From an uncultured Opitutales bacterium (GTDB lineage: Bacteria > Verrucomicrobiota > Verrucomicrobiia > Opitutales > Intestinicryptomonadaceae): a DNA stretch of 31,208 nt. Position 1 is the first letter of the stretch. Each line of letters starts with the position of its first letter. Both the position numbers and the translations under genes were made by a program. The notes beneath the pieces are model-generated. The model saw nothing but the letters and a program-made list of their open reading frames with translations, was not told the origin of the DNA and did no database searches. The DNA is taken from positions 1-31,208 of the forward strand of contig URDC01000018.1 of the NCBI GenBank assembly GCA_900546565.1, read 5' to 3'. Positions 1 to 6,896 of the stretch are shown here, one piece after another.

Positions 1-45
1 ACACCCTAGAGTTCGTCGGCAGCGTCAGATGTGTATAAGAGACAG
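1..45 (+). other. Illumina Nextera adapter and i5 index (sequencing artefact)
   Basis: Bases 13-45 match the 33-base Nextera read-1 adapter: the 14-base tail TCGTCGGCAGCGTC followed by the 19-base transposon mosaic end AGATGTGTATAAGAGACAG. In front of it, bases 1-4 (ACAC) match the end of the P5 oligo. Bases 5-12 (CCTAGAGT) sit exactly where an 8-base i5 index belongs, and I recall this as Nextera XT index S516. This is untrimmed library sequence and not part of the genome. Translated on the minus strand it gives the familiar false protein tail containing LLYTSDAADE. Confidence 0.97.
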
Positions 46-491
46 ATATATTCCTGAACCGCCTTGCAACGCCTGTCCGAAAGAAGCATATTGTATTCTT
101 CCGTACCGTACCAGTCGGTATGGCCCACCAAGTAAACCTTCATATTCGGGTTCGACTTGAAAAATTCCGCAGCCTTTCTGACATTTTCACGTTCCGAAGG
201 CGCAACCGCATACTGATTGAAACCGAAATAAATTGTGCCCACGATGTCTTCGGGGTTGATGTTTTCGGGGTCAAAACCCATAGCGGAGTCGCTGGCGCGC
301 TCGTTCAAGCCGTCCGACAAATTGCCGCCGTTGCCGTTGAGCGAGCCGTCCGACATATCGTCGCCGCCGAGTGCCGAAGCGTCGCCGCCCGCAGCCGCGG
401 TATCGAGGGGCGAAGGACCTTCCATAGAGTCGCACGCCGACATTAAAAACAACGAAGCCATCAAAGACGCTATAAGTAGTATTTTTTTCAT
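46..491 (-). CDS. pal: Pal/OmpA-family peptidoglycan-associated lipoprotein, 3' end missing
   Basis: Outer-membrane lipoprotein that holds the envelope to peptidoglycan, normally working with Tol proteins. The N-terminus is a lipoprotein signal peptide ending in LMSAC, so Cys20 is the predicted lipidated residue. Residues 21-80 are a Gly/Asp/Ser-rich linker. From about residue 85 an OmpA C-terminal domain begins, with the binding-site motif GHTDWYGTEEYN (Asp126 is the expected ligand for diaminopimelate) and Arg141 in LSDRRCKAV. The frame runs on to base 6, but everything after about residue 149 is translated adapter, so the true C-terminus (expected 15-30 residues) is missing. Asp follows the lipidated Cys; in E. 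coli this residue can hold lipoproteins in the inner membrane. No tol genes are visible. Family assignment is firm; calling it pal rather than another OmpA-like lipoprotein is likely. Confidence 0.88.
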
Positions 492-638
492 ATTTTTGCG
501 ATTTGTATTAAAATTTTTTATTTACTCGGAGTATTCTCGTGCGTTTTCGCTTTTTTTGCAAGTTTTTTCTATAAAAATTTACGCGGCGGGGTCGCCCGCG
601 GCGCAAAGCCGGCAACCGCGCGCAAGGCGGCATAAGCG

Positions 639-1310
639 TTAATTGCGGAATTTTGTTATCGGGAAAATCAGGCGTTTCGACTTTGGAAGCGTGATTTTAT
701 AATGTTTTGCGCTCATCTCGCTTTCTATGCGCAGCTGCGCCTCGCGAGCCTCGCGGTTGAGTTTTTCGAGTTCCGCCTGACGCAATTTAAGCCGCTCGAT
801 TTCGCTTTCTCTATCGAGGAGGGCGCGTTTGATTCGCGAAATTTCGCTCTCGAAATTTTCTCCCGACTTGCCCGCCGCGTCAAAATCGCGCAAGGCTGCT
901 TTGGTCTGCTCTACGGCAAGGACAAGGCGATCGCGCTCTTTGGCAAGCTCCTCCGACGCCTTCTCGGCGGAAATGCGCGCATCCGCCTCGCGTTCGAGCT
1001 GCGCGTTGAGCGCCGCCACAATCTCGTTCTGCGTCATCTTGCTTTTCTGCCGCGCCTGTTCGAGCATTACGCGGGCTTCCGCCGCCTTGCGGGCGTTTTC
1101 GGCGGCGCGTCGGTTTGCCTGAACACTGCGCTGGTTGGCGGCGAGAACCTCCTTCTCGATAACGACAACCTTGTTCGCATTCTCGATTGAGCGAGCCTCC
1201 AAGATGCGGGTTTGCGCACGTTCGTTCTCGTATTTGACAAAAAACACAACGCCCGTAAACGCCAGAAGGCATATCGCAAAAATTACTACGCTTTGAAACT
1301 CCCTGAACAT
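639..1310 (-). CDS. membrane-anchored coiled-coil protein of unknown function
   Basis: I do not recognise a family. The 223-residue product has one N-terminal hydrophobic segment (about residues 7-26). It is followed by a long charged region rich in Ala, Glu, Arg and Lys (about 30-200), with the heptad-like spacing of a coiled coil (for example EAQLRIESEM and ERDRLVLAVEQ). A short basic tail ends the protein. The likely form is a single-pass inner-membrane protein with an extended rod, probably in the periplasm. It lies upstream of pal on the same strand with a 147-bp gap, so the two may share an envelope role, but this is inference. The ATG at 1310 lacks an obvious Shine-Dalgarno sequence. 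Coding is supported by the coherent TM-plus-coil architecture. Confidence 0.72.
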   Translation of the reverse strand: MFREFQSVVIFAICLLAFTGVVFFVKYENERAQTRILEARSIENANKVVVIEKEVLAANQRSVQANRRAAENARKAAEARVMLEQARQKSKMTQNEIVAALNAQLEREADARISAEKASEELAKERDRLVLAVEQTKAALRDFDAAGKSGENFESEISRIKRALLDRESEIERLKLRQAELEKLNREAREAQLRIESEMSAKHYKITLPKSKRLIFPITKFRN

Positions 1311-1336
1311 ATGGGGTTCATTTTACTAATATGCTT

Positions 1337-1354
1337 GATTTTGCAATCAAAATC
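1337..1354. promoter_or_regulatory. 7-bp inverted repeat in the divergent promoter region
   Basis: GATTTTG (1337-1343) and its exact complement CAAAATC (1348-1354) are separated by 4 bases. The repeat lies in the 75-bp gap between the divergent coiled-coil gene (start 1310) and the ApbE gene (start 1386). It could be an operator or a small hairpin. There is no other evidence of function. Confidence 0.4.
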
Positions 1355-1385
1355 GGTTGCATAGACAAAAAATACGACTGGCGCG

Positions 1386-2228
1386 ATGGAAAAAGTTTCC
1401 CAAAATCTCGAATACGAATTGATGAACACGACGATGACGTTCGTTTTTCCGAATGTCGATGAACGCTACGCGCGAAGTGCCGCATACGACTGTTTCATCA
1501 AGCTTTGTGCGGTGGAGGATTTAATTAGCATGTTCCGCACGGGCAGCGATGTTTCGATGTTAAACGAAGTTCCCGTCGGGCGCGTCGTAAAAATAGCCGA
1601 CAGCACCTACGACTGCCTGCTTTCGGCGTTCGAAGCCTGCCGTCTTTCAAAGGGGGCGTTCGACATCTGCATGGGCGAATATTTTTTGAGGGCGAAGGGA
1701 CTTCCCATGGGCGAAGGCGTCGACACCCCGCGCCGCGGCAAGTTCGCCTTCGACCGTGAAAACTACCTTGTCCAAAAACTCGAAGACGGAAAAATCGACC
1801 TCGGGGCAATCGGCAAGGGATACGCGCTCGACCGCGTGGCGCAAATTCTGGACGAAGACTGGGAGATAAAAGACGCATTCGTCTCGTTCGGGGCAAGCAG
1901 CATCTACGCCGCGGGCAAAAACGGCGACGGCGCGGACTGGCAAATAAACCTTTCCGACACGGTCTCCGTCCCGCTAAAAAACGCGTTCGCGGGCGCATCT
2001 GGAACTTCGGTTCTGGGCAAACACATCGTCGACTGCCGCACGGGCGAGGTCCCGCAAACGCAGCCGTTCAGAACCTGGGCATTTTCGGGCAACGGTGCAA
2101 TCAGCGACGCCATGGCGACGGCGTTTATGCTTTTGGGCGAAGATGAAATCGGCCAAATTTGCGCCGAAAATCCGATTTCCGCGGCAGTCCAGCAAACGCC
2201 CGACTCCGAAATCAAGTTTTTCGAATAG
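1386..2228 (+). CDS. apbE: ApbE-family FAD:protein FMN transferase
   Basis: Transfers FMN from FAD to a Thr/Ser of target proteins, such as NqrC/RnfG-type subunits of ion-pumping complexes. Family signs in the 280-residue product are the early MNTTMTFVF segment, DLGAIGKGYALD at 138-149 (usual form DLGGIAKGYAVD), HIVDCRTG at 213-220 (usual HIIDPRTG) and GAISDAMATAFMLLG at 237-251. The last holds the expected metal-binding Asp241 and Thr245. There is no lipoprotein signal, unlike many periplasmic ApbE proteins, so the product is probably cytoplasmic or misses a leader. The usual Gly-Gly in the FGGN motif is FGAS here. No flavinylation target gene lies in the window. The start could also be ATG 1422, which would remove 12 residues. 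Confidence 0.88.
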   Translation: MEKVSQNLEYELMNTTMTFVFPNVDERYARSAAYDCFIKLCAVEDLISMFRTGSDVSMLNEVPVGRVVKIADSTYDCLLSAFEACRLSKGAFDICMGEYFLRAKGLPMGEGVDTPRRGKFAFDRENYLVQKLEDGKIDLGAIGKGYALDRVAQILDEDWEIKDAFVSFGASSIYAAGKNGDGADWQINLSDTVSVPLKNAFAGASGTSVLGKHIVDCRTGEVPQTQPFRTWAFSGNGAISDAMATAFMLLGEDEIGQICAENPISAAVQQTPDSEIKFFE

Positions 2229-2239
2229 CAATTTAATGC

Positions 2240-2270
2240 TTGATAAACGCCCGAAAAACTGGCGTAATAT
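2240..2270 (+). promoter_or_regulatory. possible promoter for tRNA-Pro
   Basis: TTGATA at 2240-2245 resembles a -35 box. It is followed 17 bases later by CGTAAT (2263-2268), overlapping TAATAT (2265-2270), as a -10 candidate. It lies just before the tRNA at 2285. The match is moderate, and the tRNA could also be read through from apbE. Confidence 0.35.
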
Positions 2271-2284
2271 GCCGATAAATTGAA

Positions 2285-2358
2285 CGGGTGATAGCGCAGT
2301 CTGGTAGCGCATCTGTTTTGGGAACAGAGGGTCGCGAGTTCGAATCTCGCTCGCCCGA
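2285..2358 (+). tRNA. tRNA-Pro, anticodon UGG
   Basis: A full 74-base cloverleaf can be folded. The acceptor CGGGTGA pairs with TCGCCCG, with one G-U pair. The D stem is GCGC/GCGC, the anticodon stem is TCTGT/ACAGA with loop TTTGGGA, and the T arm is GCGAG-TTCGAAT-CTCGC. The loop gives anticodon TGG, which reads proline codons. The discriminator base is A2358, as expected for tRNA-Pro, and CCA is not encoded. It lies 56 bases after apbE. Such tRNA genes often serve as integration sites, but I see no copy of its 3' end within the next few kilobases. Confidence 0.97.
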
Positions 2359-2379
2359 TTCGATTTTTTTGGCGGCTTG

Positions 2380-2407
2380 CGGCTTCTCGCTCAGGCCGTT
2401 TTTTTTT
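2380..2407 (+). terminator. possible terminator after tRNA-Pro
   Basis: A short stem CGGC (2380-2383) / GCCG (2395-2398) is followed directly by nine T residues (2399-2407). The stem is only 4 bp with an 11-base loop, so the call rests mainly on the T-run and its position after the tRNA. Confidence 0.4.
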
Positions 2408-2476
2408 GCGGCGAAAAGAAAACGCTACTGAGTAAAAATGCACTTTTGTTTTTGCCGAAACAATCCGATAAAATCC

Positions 2477-2505
2477 TTGACACTGGCGTACGCAATAACG
2501 TACGC
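2477..2505 (+). promoter_or_regulatory. toxin-antitoxin promoter with palindromic operator
   Basis: A consensus -35 box TTGACA (2477-2482) is followed by the perfect inverted repeat GCGTACG (2486-2492) / CGTACGC (2499-2505). A weak -10 (TACGCT, 2501-2506) lies inside the repeat, so a bound protein would block RNA polymerase. Each arm contains the self-complementary hexamer CGTACG, with centres 12 bp apart. The YefM-YoeB operator of E. coli likewise uses pairs of palindromic hexamers with a GTAC core. This fits autoregulation by the antitoxin-toxin complex encoded at 2536-3040. Confidence 0.65.
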
Positions 2506-2535
2506 TTCAAGAAAACAAAAAGGAAAGGAATTTTT

Positions 2536-2778
2536 ATGACCGCAATATCGTCAACCCTCGCAAGAAACAGGCTCTACTCGCTAATCGATGAAGTGGCGGA
2601 AACCTCCACGCCCGTAGTGATAACCGGCAAGCGGGCAAACGCCGTAATAGTGTCGGAAGCCGACTGGAATGCGATTCAGGAAACGCTGTATTTGAATTCA
2701 ATCAAGGGAATGGGGCAATCCATAAAAAAGGGAATGAAGACGCCCCTTTCGAAGTGCTCCAAAAAACTCGACTGGTAG
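2536..2778 (+). CDS. type II antitoxin, Phd/YefM family
   Basis: An 80-residue antitoxin that would bind its own operator and neutralise the toxin encoded just downstream. The N-terminal Phd/YefM DNA-binding fold is visible: MTAISSTLARNRLYSLIDEV, then PVVITGKRANAVIVSEADWNAIQET. The last part corresponds to the YefM segment around VLMSLEEYNSLEET. The C-terminal part (about 60-80) is Lys/Ser-rich and should be the toxin-wrapping tail. I chose ATG 2536 because AGGAAAGGA lies just before it and homology starts there, although the frame is open further upstream. The stop is one base before the toxin ATG, so translation is probably coupled. The palindromic operator lies upstream. Confidence 0.88.
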   Translation: MTAISSTLARNRLYSLIDEVAETSTPVVITGKRANAVIVSEADWNAIQETLYLNSIKGMGQSIKKGMKTPLSKCSKKLDW

Positions 2779-2779
2779 A

Positions 2780-3040
2780 ATGTACACGCTTTTTTATACC
2801 GCGCAGGCGCGTCGGGACGCGAAAAAAATCGCCGCAGGCGGATTGAAGGGAAAGGCGTCGAAACTGCTCGCAATTCTCGAAAAAAATCCGTTCCAAAATC
2901 CGCCGCCGTTCGAAACGCTCGTGGGCGACCTCGCGGGCGCGTATTCGCGGCGCATAAACATTCAGCACCGCCTTGTATACCAAGTTTACGAAACGGAAAA
3001 AGCCGTAAAAGTTTTGCGTATGTGGACGCACTACGAATAA
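2780..3040 (+). CDS. type II toxin, Txe/YoeB family mRNA endonuclease
   Basis: An 86-residue RelE-fold toxin expected to cut mRNA on the ribosome when freed from its antitoxin. Family hallmarks are KNPFQNPPPFETLVGDLAGAY, then SRRINIQHRLVYQV, and a final HYE. Residues that line up with the YoeB active site are Glu45 (YoeB Glu46), Arg64 (Arg65), His84 (His83) and Tyr85 (Tyr84), so the enzyme looks intact. One extra Glu follows the usual C-terminal Tyr. The ATG follows the antitoxin stop by one base and there is no separate ribosome binding site, as expected for translational coupling. A Txe/YoeB toxin with a Phd/YefM antitoxin is a canonical pairing. Confidence 0.9.
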   Translation: MYTLFYTAQARRDAKKIAAGGLKGKASKLLAILEKNPFQNPPPFETLVGDLAGAYSRRINIQHRLVYQVYETEKAVKVLRMWTHYE

Positions 3041-3049
3041 ATTTGACTA

Positions 3050-3069
3050 CCGGACAAACTCCGGCTTTT
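3050..3069 (+). terminator. weak hairpin after the toxin-antitoxin pair
   Basis: CCGGA (3050-3054) and TCCGG (3060-3064) form a 5-bp stem with a 5-base loop, followed by CTTTT. It sits 10 bases after the toxin stop and directly before the next possible start codon. It may end the toxin-antitoxin transcript weakly. Confidence 0.35.
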
Positions 3070-4578
3070 ATGTCGGGTATGAGAGGCGTTTTTAAGGCGG
3101 TTGTTTGTTTGGTATGCATCTTCATCTTGGCGGGGCGCGTTATGGCGACTTACCAAAGACCCGACCTGCTCGACTACGACGGCAAAGTGTTTATGATTGG
3201 CGGATACCAAAATCCGTTCGAAAAATTCCCGAAGATTGACGAAGTGCGGAAGCGTTCCGCCACGCGCCATAGCGGGCTTTGGCGCAGATATGTGGCGCGG
3301 TTTGCAATCGAAGACGGCAGACTTGTGTGCAAGACCCTGTATCAGGATTTCCCGCGCGAAGACGAGCCGCAAGAGCCCTTTTGCCGCGACCTGATAGGCG
3401 GCGGCGTCTTCTGTCAATGGTTCTCGGGAAAATCGATTCCCCTTCGCGAGACGCGCCCGTATAAACAGGCGTATTTTTTGGAGGAAAAGGAATACGCTCT
3501 CGACGTCGAAAACGGAATCGCGAGCGTCGTAGTAAAGCGCGAAAACAAAGATATGCGAATGTCGCCCGAAGACATCAAGCGGCGCGGCGGCGCAAAATAC
3601 AATCCCGACGACGACAATTTGAGCGACTGGGTCGAGCTTGGATATTTGTGCTTCAATCCGCGATTTAACGAATATTTCGTGTGGCTCGACAAAAACGCCG
3701 CCGAAAAAATTTTGGCGCAAAAGACGGTAAAAACGCGCGGATATTTGCGCTCGGCGCGAAAAACTCGCGCGGGTAATTTTGTCAGCCTCGAACTGCCCGC
3801 AACCCGCACGAACGCGAAAAAATCCGCGCTGTTCGAAAGCGCAATCGACTGCCGCGCGTTTGTCGGAAAGGCAGTCGAGGCTGTTGTCGAAAATCCGCTG
3901 CGCGTTTCGGCAAAAATAATTTCGATGCGCGAATTGAAAAATAGCGAAAGCGTCCACAACGCGCGAAATACAAATTCTGTCTCGCTTGAAGGCGATTTCG
4001 AAGAAAGCATCGAGTTTACAAAAAACCTGTTTCCGAAAGTCGGGCGCGAAAATCTCGACGAATCGAAAATCAAAGCGGAACTGGTTTGGGAGGATTTCAA
4101 CTTGTCGGATTTTCCATCGCTGAAAATCCGCTACTCTGCGGGCGGCGGCGTGATGAAATCGCGCCACTACGAACGCCTCGTCGACCTCCGCCAGCCGAAA
4201 TACGACATCGAATACCGCTACCCCGACACGGATTTAAGCCGCGCGAAATTTGTTGTTAAAATCGACTTTTGCGACTATAACACGCCGCTTGACACAATCG
4301 AAAAATGGCCGTGGCCGCGCGAAATATCGCTCGGCGGAATGCGGGTTTGGACGCTCGAAAAAGAGCTCGAAACAAACGCGCTGCTAAAATTTCTGCTCGC
4401 GAAATCTCGCGAAGAAATTTGCGCCGCCGCCGAAAATTTGGACGAAAAATCCGCGGAAACCGCGCAGCATATTTTGGAGCGGCACTCGGCGCAATACAGC
4501 GAATCGGGGCGCGAAAAATTGCGGGCTATCGGAACCGTCATTCAAGGGTGTTTGAAAAAAGGCGTCGGGCGGAAATAA
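3070..4578 (+). CDS. uncharacterised secreted or membrane-anchored protein
   Basis: I do not recognise a family. About 500 residues follow a hydrophobic N-terminal segment (MRGVFKAVVCLVCIFILAG) that looks like a signal peptide, with possible cleavage after RVMA. The remainder is hydrophilic, with many Tyr/Asp/Arg and alternating strand-like stretches, and no further membrane segment. The frame is open from a GTG at 3022, but that start overlaps the toxin gene and places 19 polar residues before the signal. ATG 3070 or ATG 3079 fits better. The gene converges with the large secreted protein at 4684-6765. The toxin-antitoxin pair upstream has its own hairpin, so a shared operon is doubtful. Confidence 0.7.
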   Translation: MSGMRGVFKAVVCLVCIFILAGRVMATYQRPDLLDYDGKVFMIGGYQNPFEKFPKIDEVRKRSATRHSGLWRRYVARFAIEDGRLVCKTLYQDFPREDEPQEPFCRDLIGGGVFCQWFSGKSIPLRETRPYKQAYFLEEKEYALDVENGIASVVVKRENKDMRMSPEDIKRRGGAKYNPDDDNLSDWVELGYLCFNPRFNEYFVWLDKNAAEKILAQKTVKTRGYLRSARKTRAGNFVSLELPATRTNAKKSALFESAIDCRAFVGKAVEAVVENPLRVSAKIISMRELKNSESVHNARNTNSVSLEGDFEESIEFTKNLFPKVGRENLDESKIKAELVWEDFNLSDFPSLKIRYSAGGGVMKSRHYERLVDLRQPKYDIEYRYPDTDLSRAKFVVKIDFCDYNTPLDTIEKWPWPREISLGGMRVWTLEKELETNALLKFLLAKSREEICAAAENLDEKSAETAQHILERHSAQYSESGREKLRAIGTVIQGCLKKGVGRK

Positions 4579-4582
4579 AAAA

Positions 4583-4638
4583 ATCCGCGCGGATAAAAGT
4601 TGCGCAAAAAAACACGACGGCGCGGAAAAAATATCCGC
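4583..4638. terminator. hairpins in the convergent gap
   Basis: Two genes converge here (ends at 4578 and 4684). ATCCGCGCGGAT (4583-4594) is self-complementary, and on the minus strand it is followed by seven T residues, suiting the end of the leftward gene. A second hairpin is GCGGA (4622-4626) / TCCGC (4634-4638). Either could act as a terminator, but both stems are short. Confidence 0.4.
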
Positions 4639-4683
4639 ACCGCTTGTAATTCTGCAAAGAAAAATCAGGCAAAATCTTCCGCG

Positions 4684-6765
4684 TTATTTGGCGGAAACAC
4701 CGATTTTCAAAACAACCGGATACATCGGCTCGATTTTTCGGTTGACGGTAAGCAACCCGTCTTTTGCCGAAAACGGGACGCTCTCCCACTCGCCCTTTTG
4801 CGTCATAATCTTTACGGAAACGGGTTTTACGGAATACGCGAGTTCGATTTTATCGAGAACGTCCCAACCGAAATTGAACAAGCCCATAAGCTCGCCGCCG
4901 TCTTCGAGCGTGCCCGAATAGACGAACATCTCGGCGTCGAACGGATACCAGATACGGAACGGCTCGACCTCCGCAAACGCGCCGAGAATAAACGCCTTGC
5001 GCGGGTAGCGCATATACGTGCCCCAGCCGCCGCCGTTGATATCGGAGGCAAAGACGAGCACTTTCGCGCCGAACTCGTTTTCGAAAAGCGTAGCCGAAGG
5101 CGAGACTGTTTGAAAGCGCGATTTGTCGTCCTGCGCAAACGGCTTTTTCACGAAATTAGCCAAGACGCGCGTCTTTTGCGAAGTCGGAGTCAGGCGGACG
5201 AAGTTCGAAGAGGAAACCATTACCTTGCCGCGCAGTCCGCCGTTTATCGGGTCGGGCGAAACTACCTCGCAATTGACTTGGGTTGCGGACAACGGCGAAA
5301 CTTCCACGCCCAGATATTTGCCGAAGCCGCGGCGGCAAAGTTCGGCGGCGGCTCCCCCGTCGAGGGCCATGCCGCGTTTTAGCTGGACGAGAATTTCGGC
5401 GTCGCTAAAAAAGCCGACATCGGTTTTGTTTATCATCGCGGGATTGTCGCCTATGAATGCGAAGTTTGTGGGCAAGCCCGAAACACAGCAGAGCGTCTGC
5501 GCCCACGGAACTGCTGTGATTGCGCCAGCTGGACGGAAGGGATTGAAGTTGAACAGAGGCGTTTTCGAAATCGGCGTGGCGAAGCCCGAGTGGCGTTTTA
5601 CGTTTGCTACTTCGCGGGCGATTGACTCGTAGAAATCGGCGTGTTCGGCGAGGATTTTTCGGTAAGCCTCGTTGCCGTTTGGCTCGAATTCCGAGGTCGA
5701 GGTTATCCACTGTTTCGCGCCCCTGCACCCGTAAAGCAGGTATCCGCAATAGTTGGCGTGAAGCGAGCGGGCGGAAGTCCCGTAGCGGTTGTGCGGAAGC
5801 GTGTCGGTTTCGGCGAGAACAATGGCGGAACCCTTGACATAGGGCACCTGAACCATTGTCGAATACATAGTCTTTGCGAAGTTGCGCGGCGACTTGTTCG
5901 CTTCGGCGTAGCGGGCGTTGTTTATGCGCACTATCGGCGTCTGCCCCTTCGCGGCGAAGATTTTGCCGAGGCGGGCGGAATAGCGGATATCGCCCGAACA
6001 CACGCAAACGGACATCGGAATTTTCGGGTCGATTTCGTCGACGGCTGCGCGCATTTTTTCGGCGAGCGAACAGAGACTGTCGATGTTGACGGCGTCGATT
6101 ATCTTCGAAACGCGCCTGTCTTGCTCCGATGTCCCGTAGACGTGGGCGCGAGCCTGCTCGGCGGTTATCGTGTAGCCGAGCCGCCGCGATATTTCAGCCA
6201 AATGCAGCCGACAAAGACAACCCGTCGAGTTTGTATACATTCGGAAGTCGTCGTCAACCATAATGTGGTCGGGGCGAAGCTCGGCGGCTTGGCGGCAAAT
6301 GTCGCGCATATATTTTATCGTGCCCGCGCCGAGCGGACAACATTTGTTCGGATTGGGCTTCGCCTCCGTCAGCGAAACAAAATGTTCGAGATTGTTTGGA
6401 TTTTTGAGCCAATAGCCGTGCCCGATTGTCGATTGCAAAAGAATGCCATACGGCGCGCGGCCGTTTATAAGCTCCCGCGTTTTCTTGAAACGTTTCGCAA
6501 GCACCCGCATTTTGTCGACGGGCGGAGTCCCTTCGGGAACGAGCGTAAACATCGCAAGCGAAACATCGGCAATGCGTTCGTTTTTTATGCGCACAATGTC
6601 TTCGGCAAGCTGCGCCTCAGCACCCTCGTTTATTGGGACAATATTGAAAACAGTCAACTCGTGCCCCTGCTGAGCCGCCGCCGACAAAACGCCGAAAAGC
6701 ATAGCAAAAACAATGAACGGCGGCTTTGATAAAAATTTCGAAAAATGTCTTGACGTATTTGGCAT
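4684..6765 (-). CDS. secreted protein, possible glycoside-hydrolase-like TIM barrel
   Basis: A 693-residue product with a clear signal peptide (about 1-31, ending LSAAAQQ). ATG 6765 was chosen because the signal peptide begins there; the open frame continues upstream without homology. The sequence after the signal suggests a TIM-barrel carbohydrate enzyme: barrel-like strand-helix repeats, an acidic loop PDHIMVDDDFRMYTN (about 165-179) followed by a CLC pair near a conserved-looking HL, and GGWGTYMRYP-type segments in the C-terminal beta-rich part. I recall similar acidic IDDDFR motifs in uncharacterised secreted proteins of Verrucomicrobia/Planctomycetes, but I cannot name a GH family or the catalytic residues. 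A strong terminator separates it from the GNAT gene upstream. TTGAAA (6799-6804) and TAGACT (6777-6782), both read on the minus strand, are possible promoter boxes. Confidence 0.72.
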   Translation of the reverse strand: MPNTSRHFSKFLSKPPFIVFAMLFGVLSAAAQQGHELTVFNIVPINEGAEAQLAEDIVRIKNERIADVSLAMFTLVPEGTPPVDKMRVLAKRFKKTRELINGRAPYGILLQSTIGHGYWLKNPNNLEHFVSLTEAKPNPNKCCPLGAGTIKYMRDICRQAAELRPDHIMVDDDFRMYTNSTGCLCRLHLAEISRRLGYTITAEQARAHVYGTSEQDRRVSKIIDAVNIDSLCSLAEKMRAAVDEIDPKIPMSVCVCSGDIRYSARLGKIFAAKGQTPIVRINNARYAEANKSPRNFAKTMYSTMVQVPYVKGSAIVLAETDTLPHNRYGTSARSLHANYCGYLLYGCRGAKQWITSTSEFEPNGNEAYRKILAEHADFYESIAREVANVKRHSGFATPISKTPLFNFNPFRPAGAITAVPWAQTLCCVSGLPTNFAFIGDNPAMINKTDVGFFSDAEILVQLKRGMALDGGAAAELCRRGFGKYLGVEVSPLSATQVNCEVVSPDPINGGLRGKVMVSSSNFVRLTPTSQKTRVLANFVKKPFAQDDKSRFQTVSPSATLFENEFGAKVLVFASDINGGGWGTYMRYPRKAFILGAFAEVEPFRIWYPFDAEMFVYSGTLEDGGELMGLFNFGWDVLDKIELAYSVKPVSVKIMTQKGEWESVPFSAKDGLLTVNRKIEPMYPVVLKIGVSAK

Positions 6766-6826
6766 ATCGGCAACGTAGTCTAAAAAAAACAAAACCGATT
6801 TCAACCACAAAAACCAAAAAAAAACT

Positions 6827-6854
6827 AAAAAAACTTCCCGCACAAAGGCGGGAA
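6827..6854 (-). terminator. intrinsic terminator after the GNAT gene
   Basis: Read on the minus strand, TTCCCGC and GCGGGAA (6854-6848 and 6841-6835) form a perfect 7-bp stem with a 6-base loop. The stem is followed by G and seven T residues (6833-6827), with more T-rich sequence behind. It lies 43 bases after the GNAT stop and should end the RimK-like/GNAT transcript. Confidence 0.85.
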
Positions 6855-6896
6855 TGAAGTTTGTCGAAGTCCGACTGTAAGGCGTTTTCGATGCGA

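Noticed and set aside
3031..4167. 378-codon open frame on the minus strand
   Set aside because: It overlaps the toxin end and most of the 3070-4578 gene. The plus-strand gene has a signal peptide and sensible composition, while this frame is rich in Phe and Arg as expected for a mirror frame. Some doubt remains because the plus-strand protein has no known family.
5703..5711. Second DnaA-box-like word TTATCCACT
   Set aside because: It is inside a coding region, differs from consensus in the last base and stands alone.
5641..6729. 362-codon open frame on the plus strand
   Set aside because: It lies fully inside the secreted protein gene on the other strand and has no recognisable motif. Long antisense frames are common here because of the GC-rich third codon positions.
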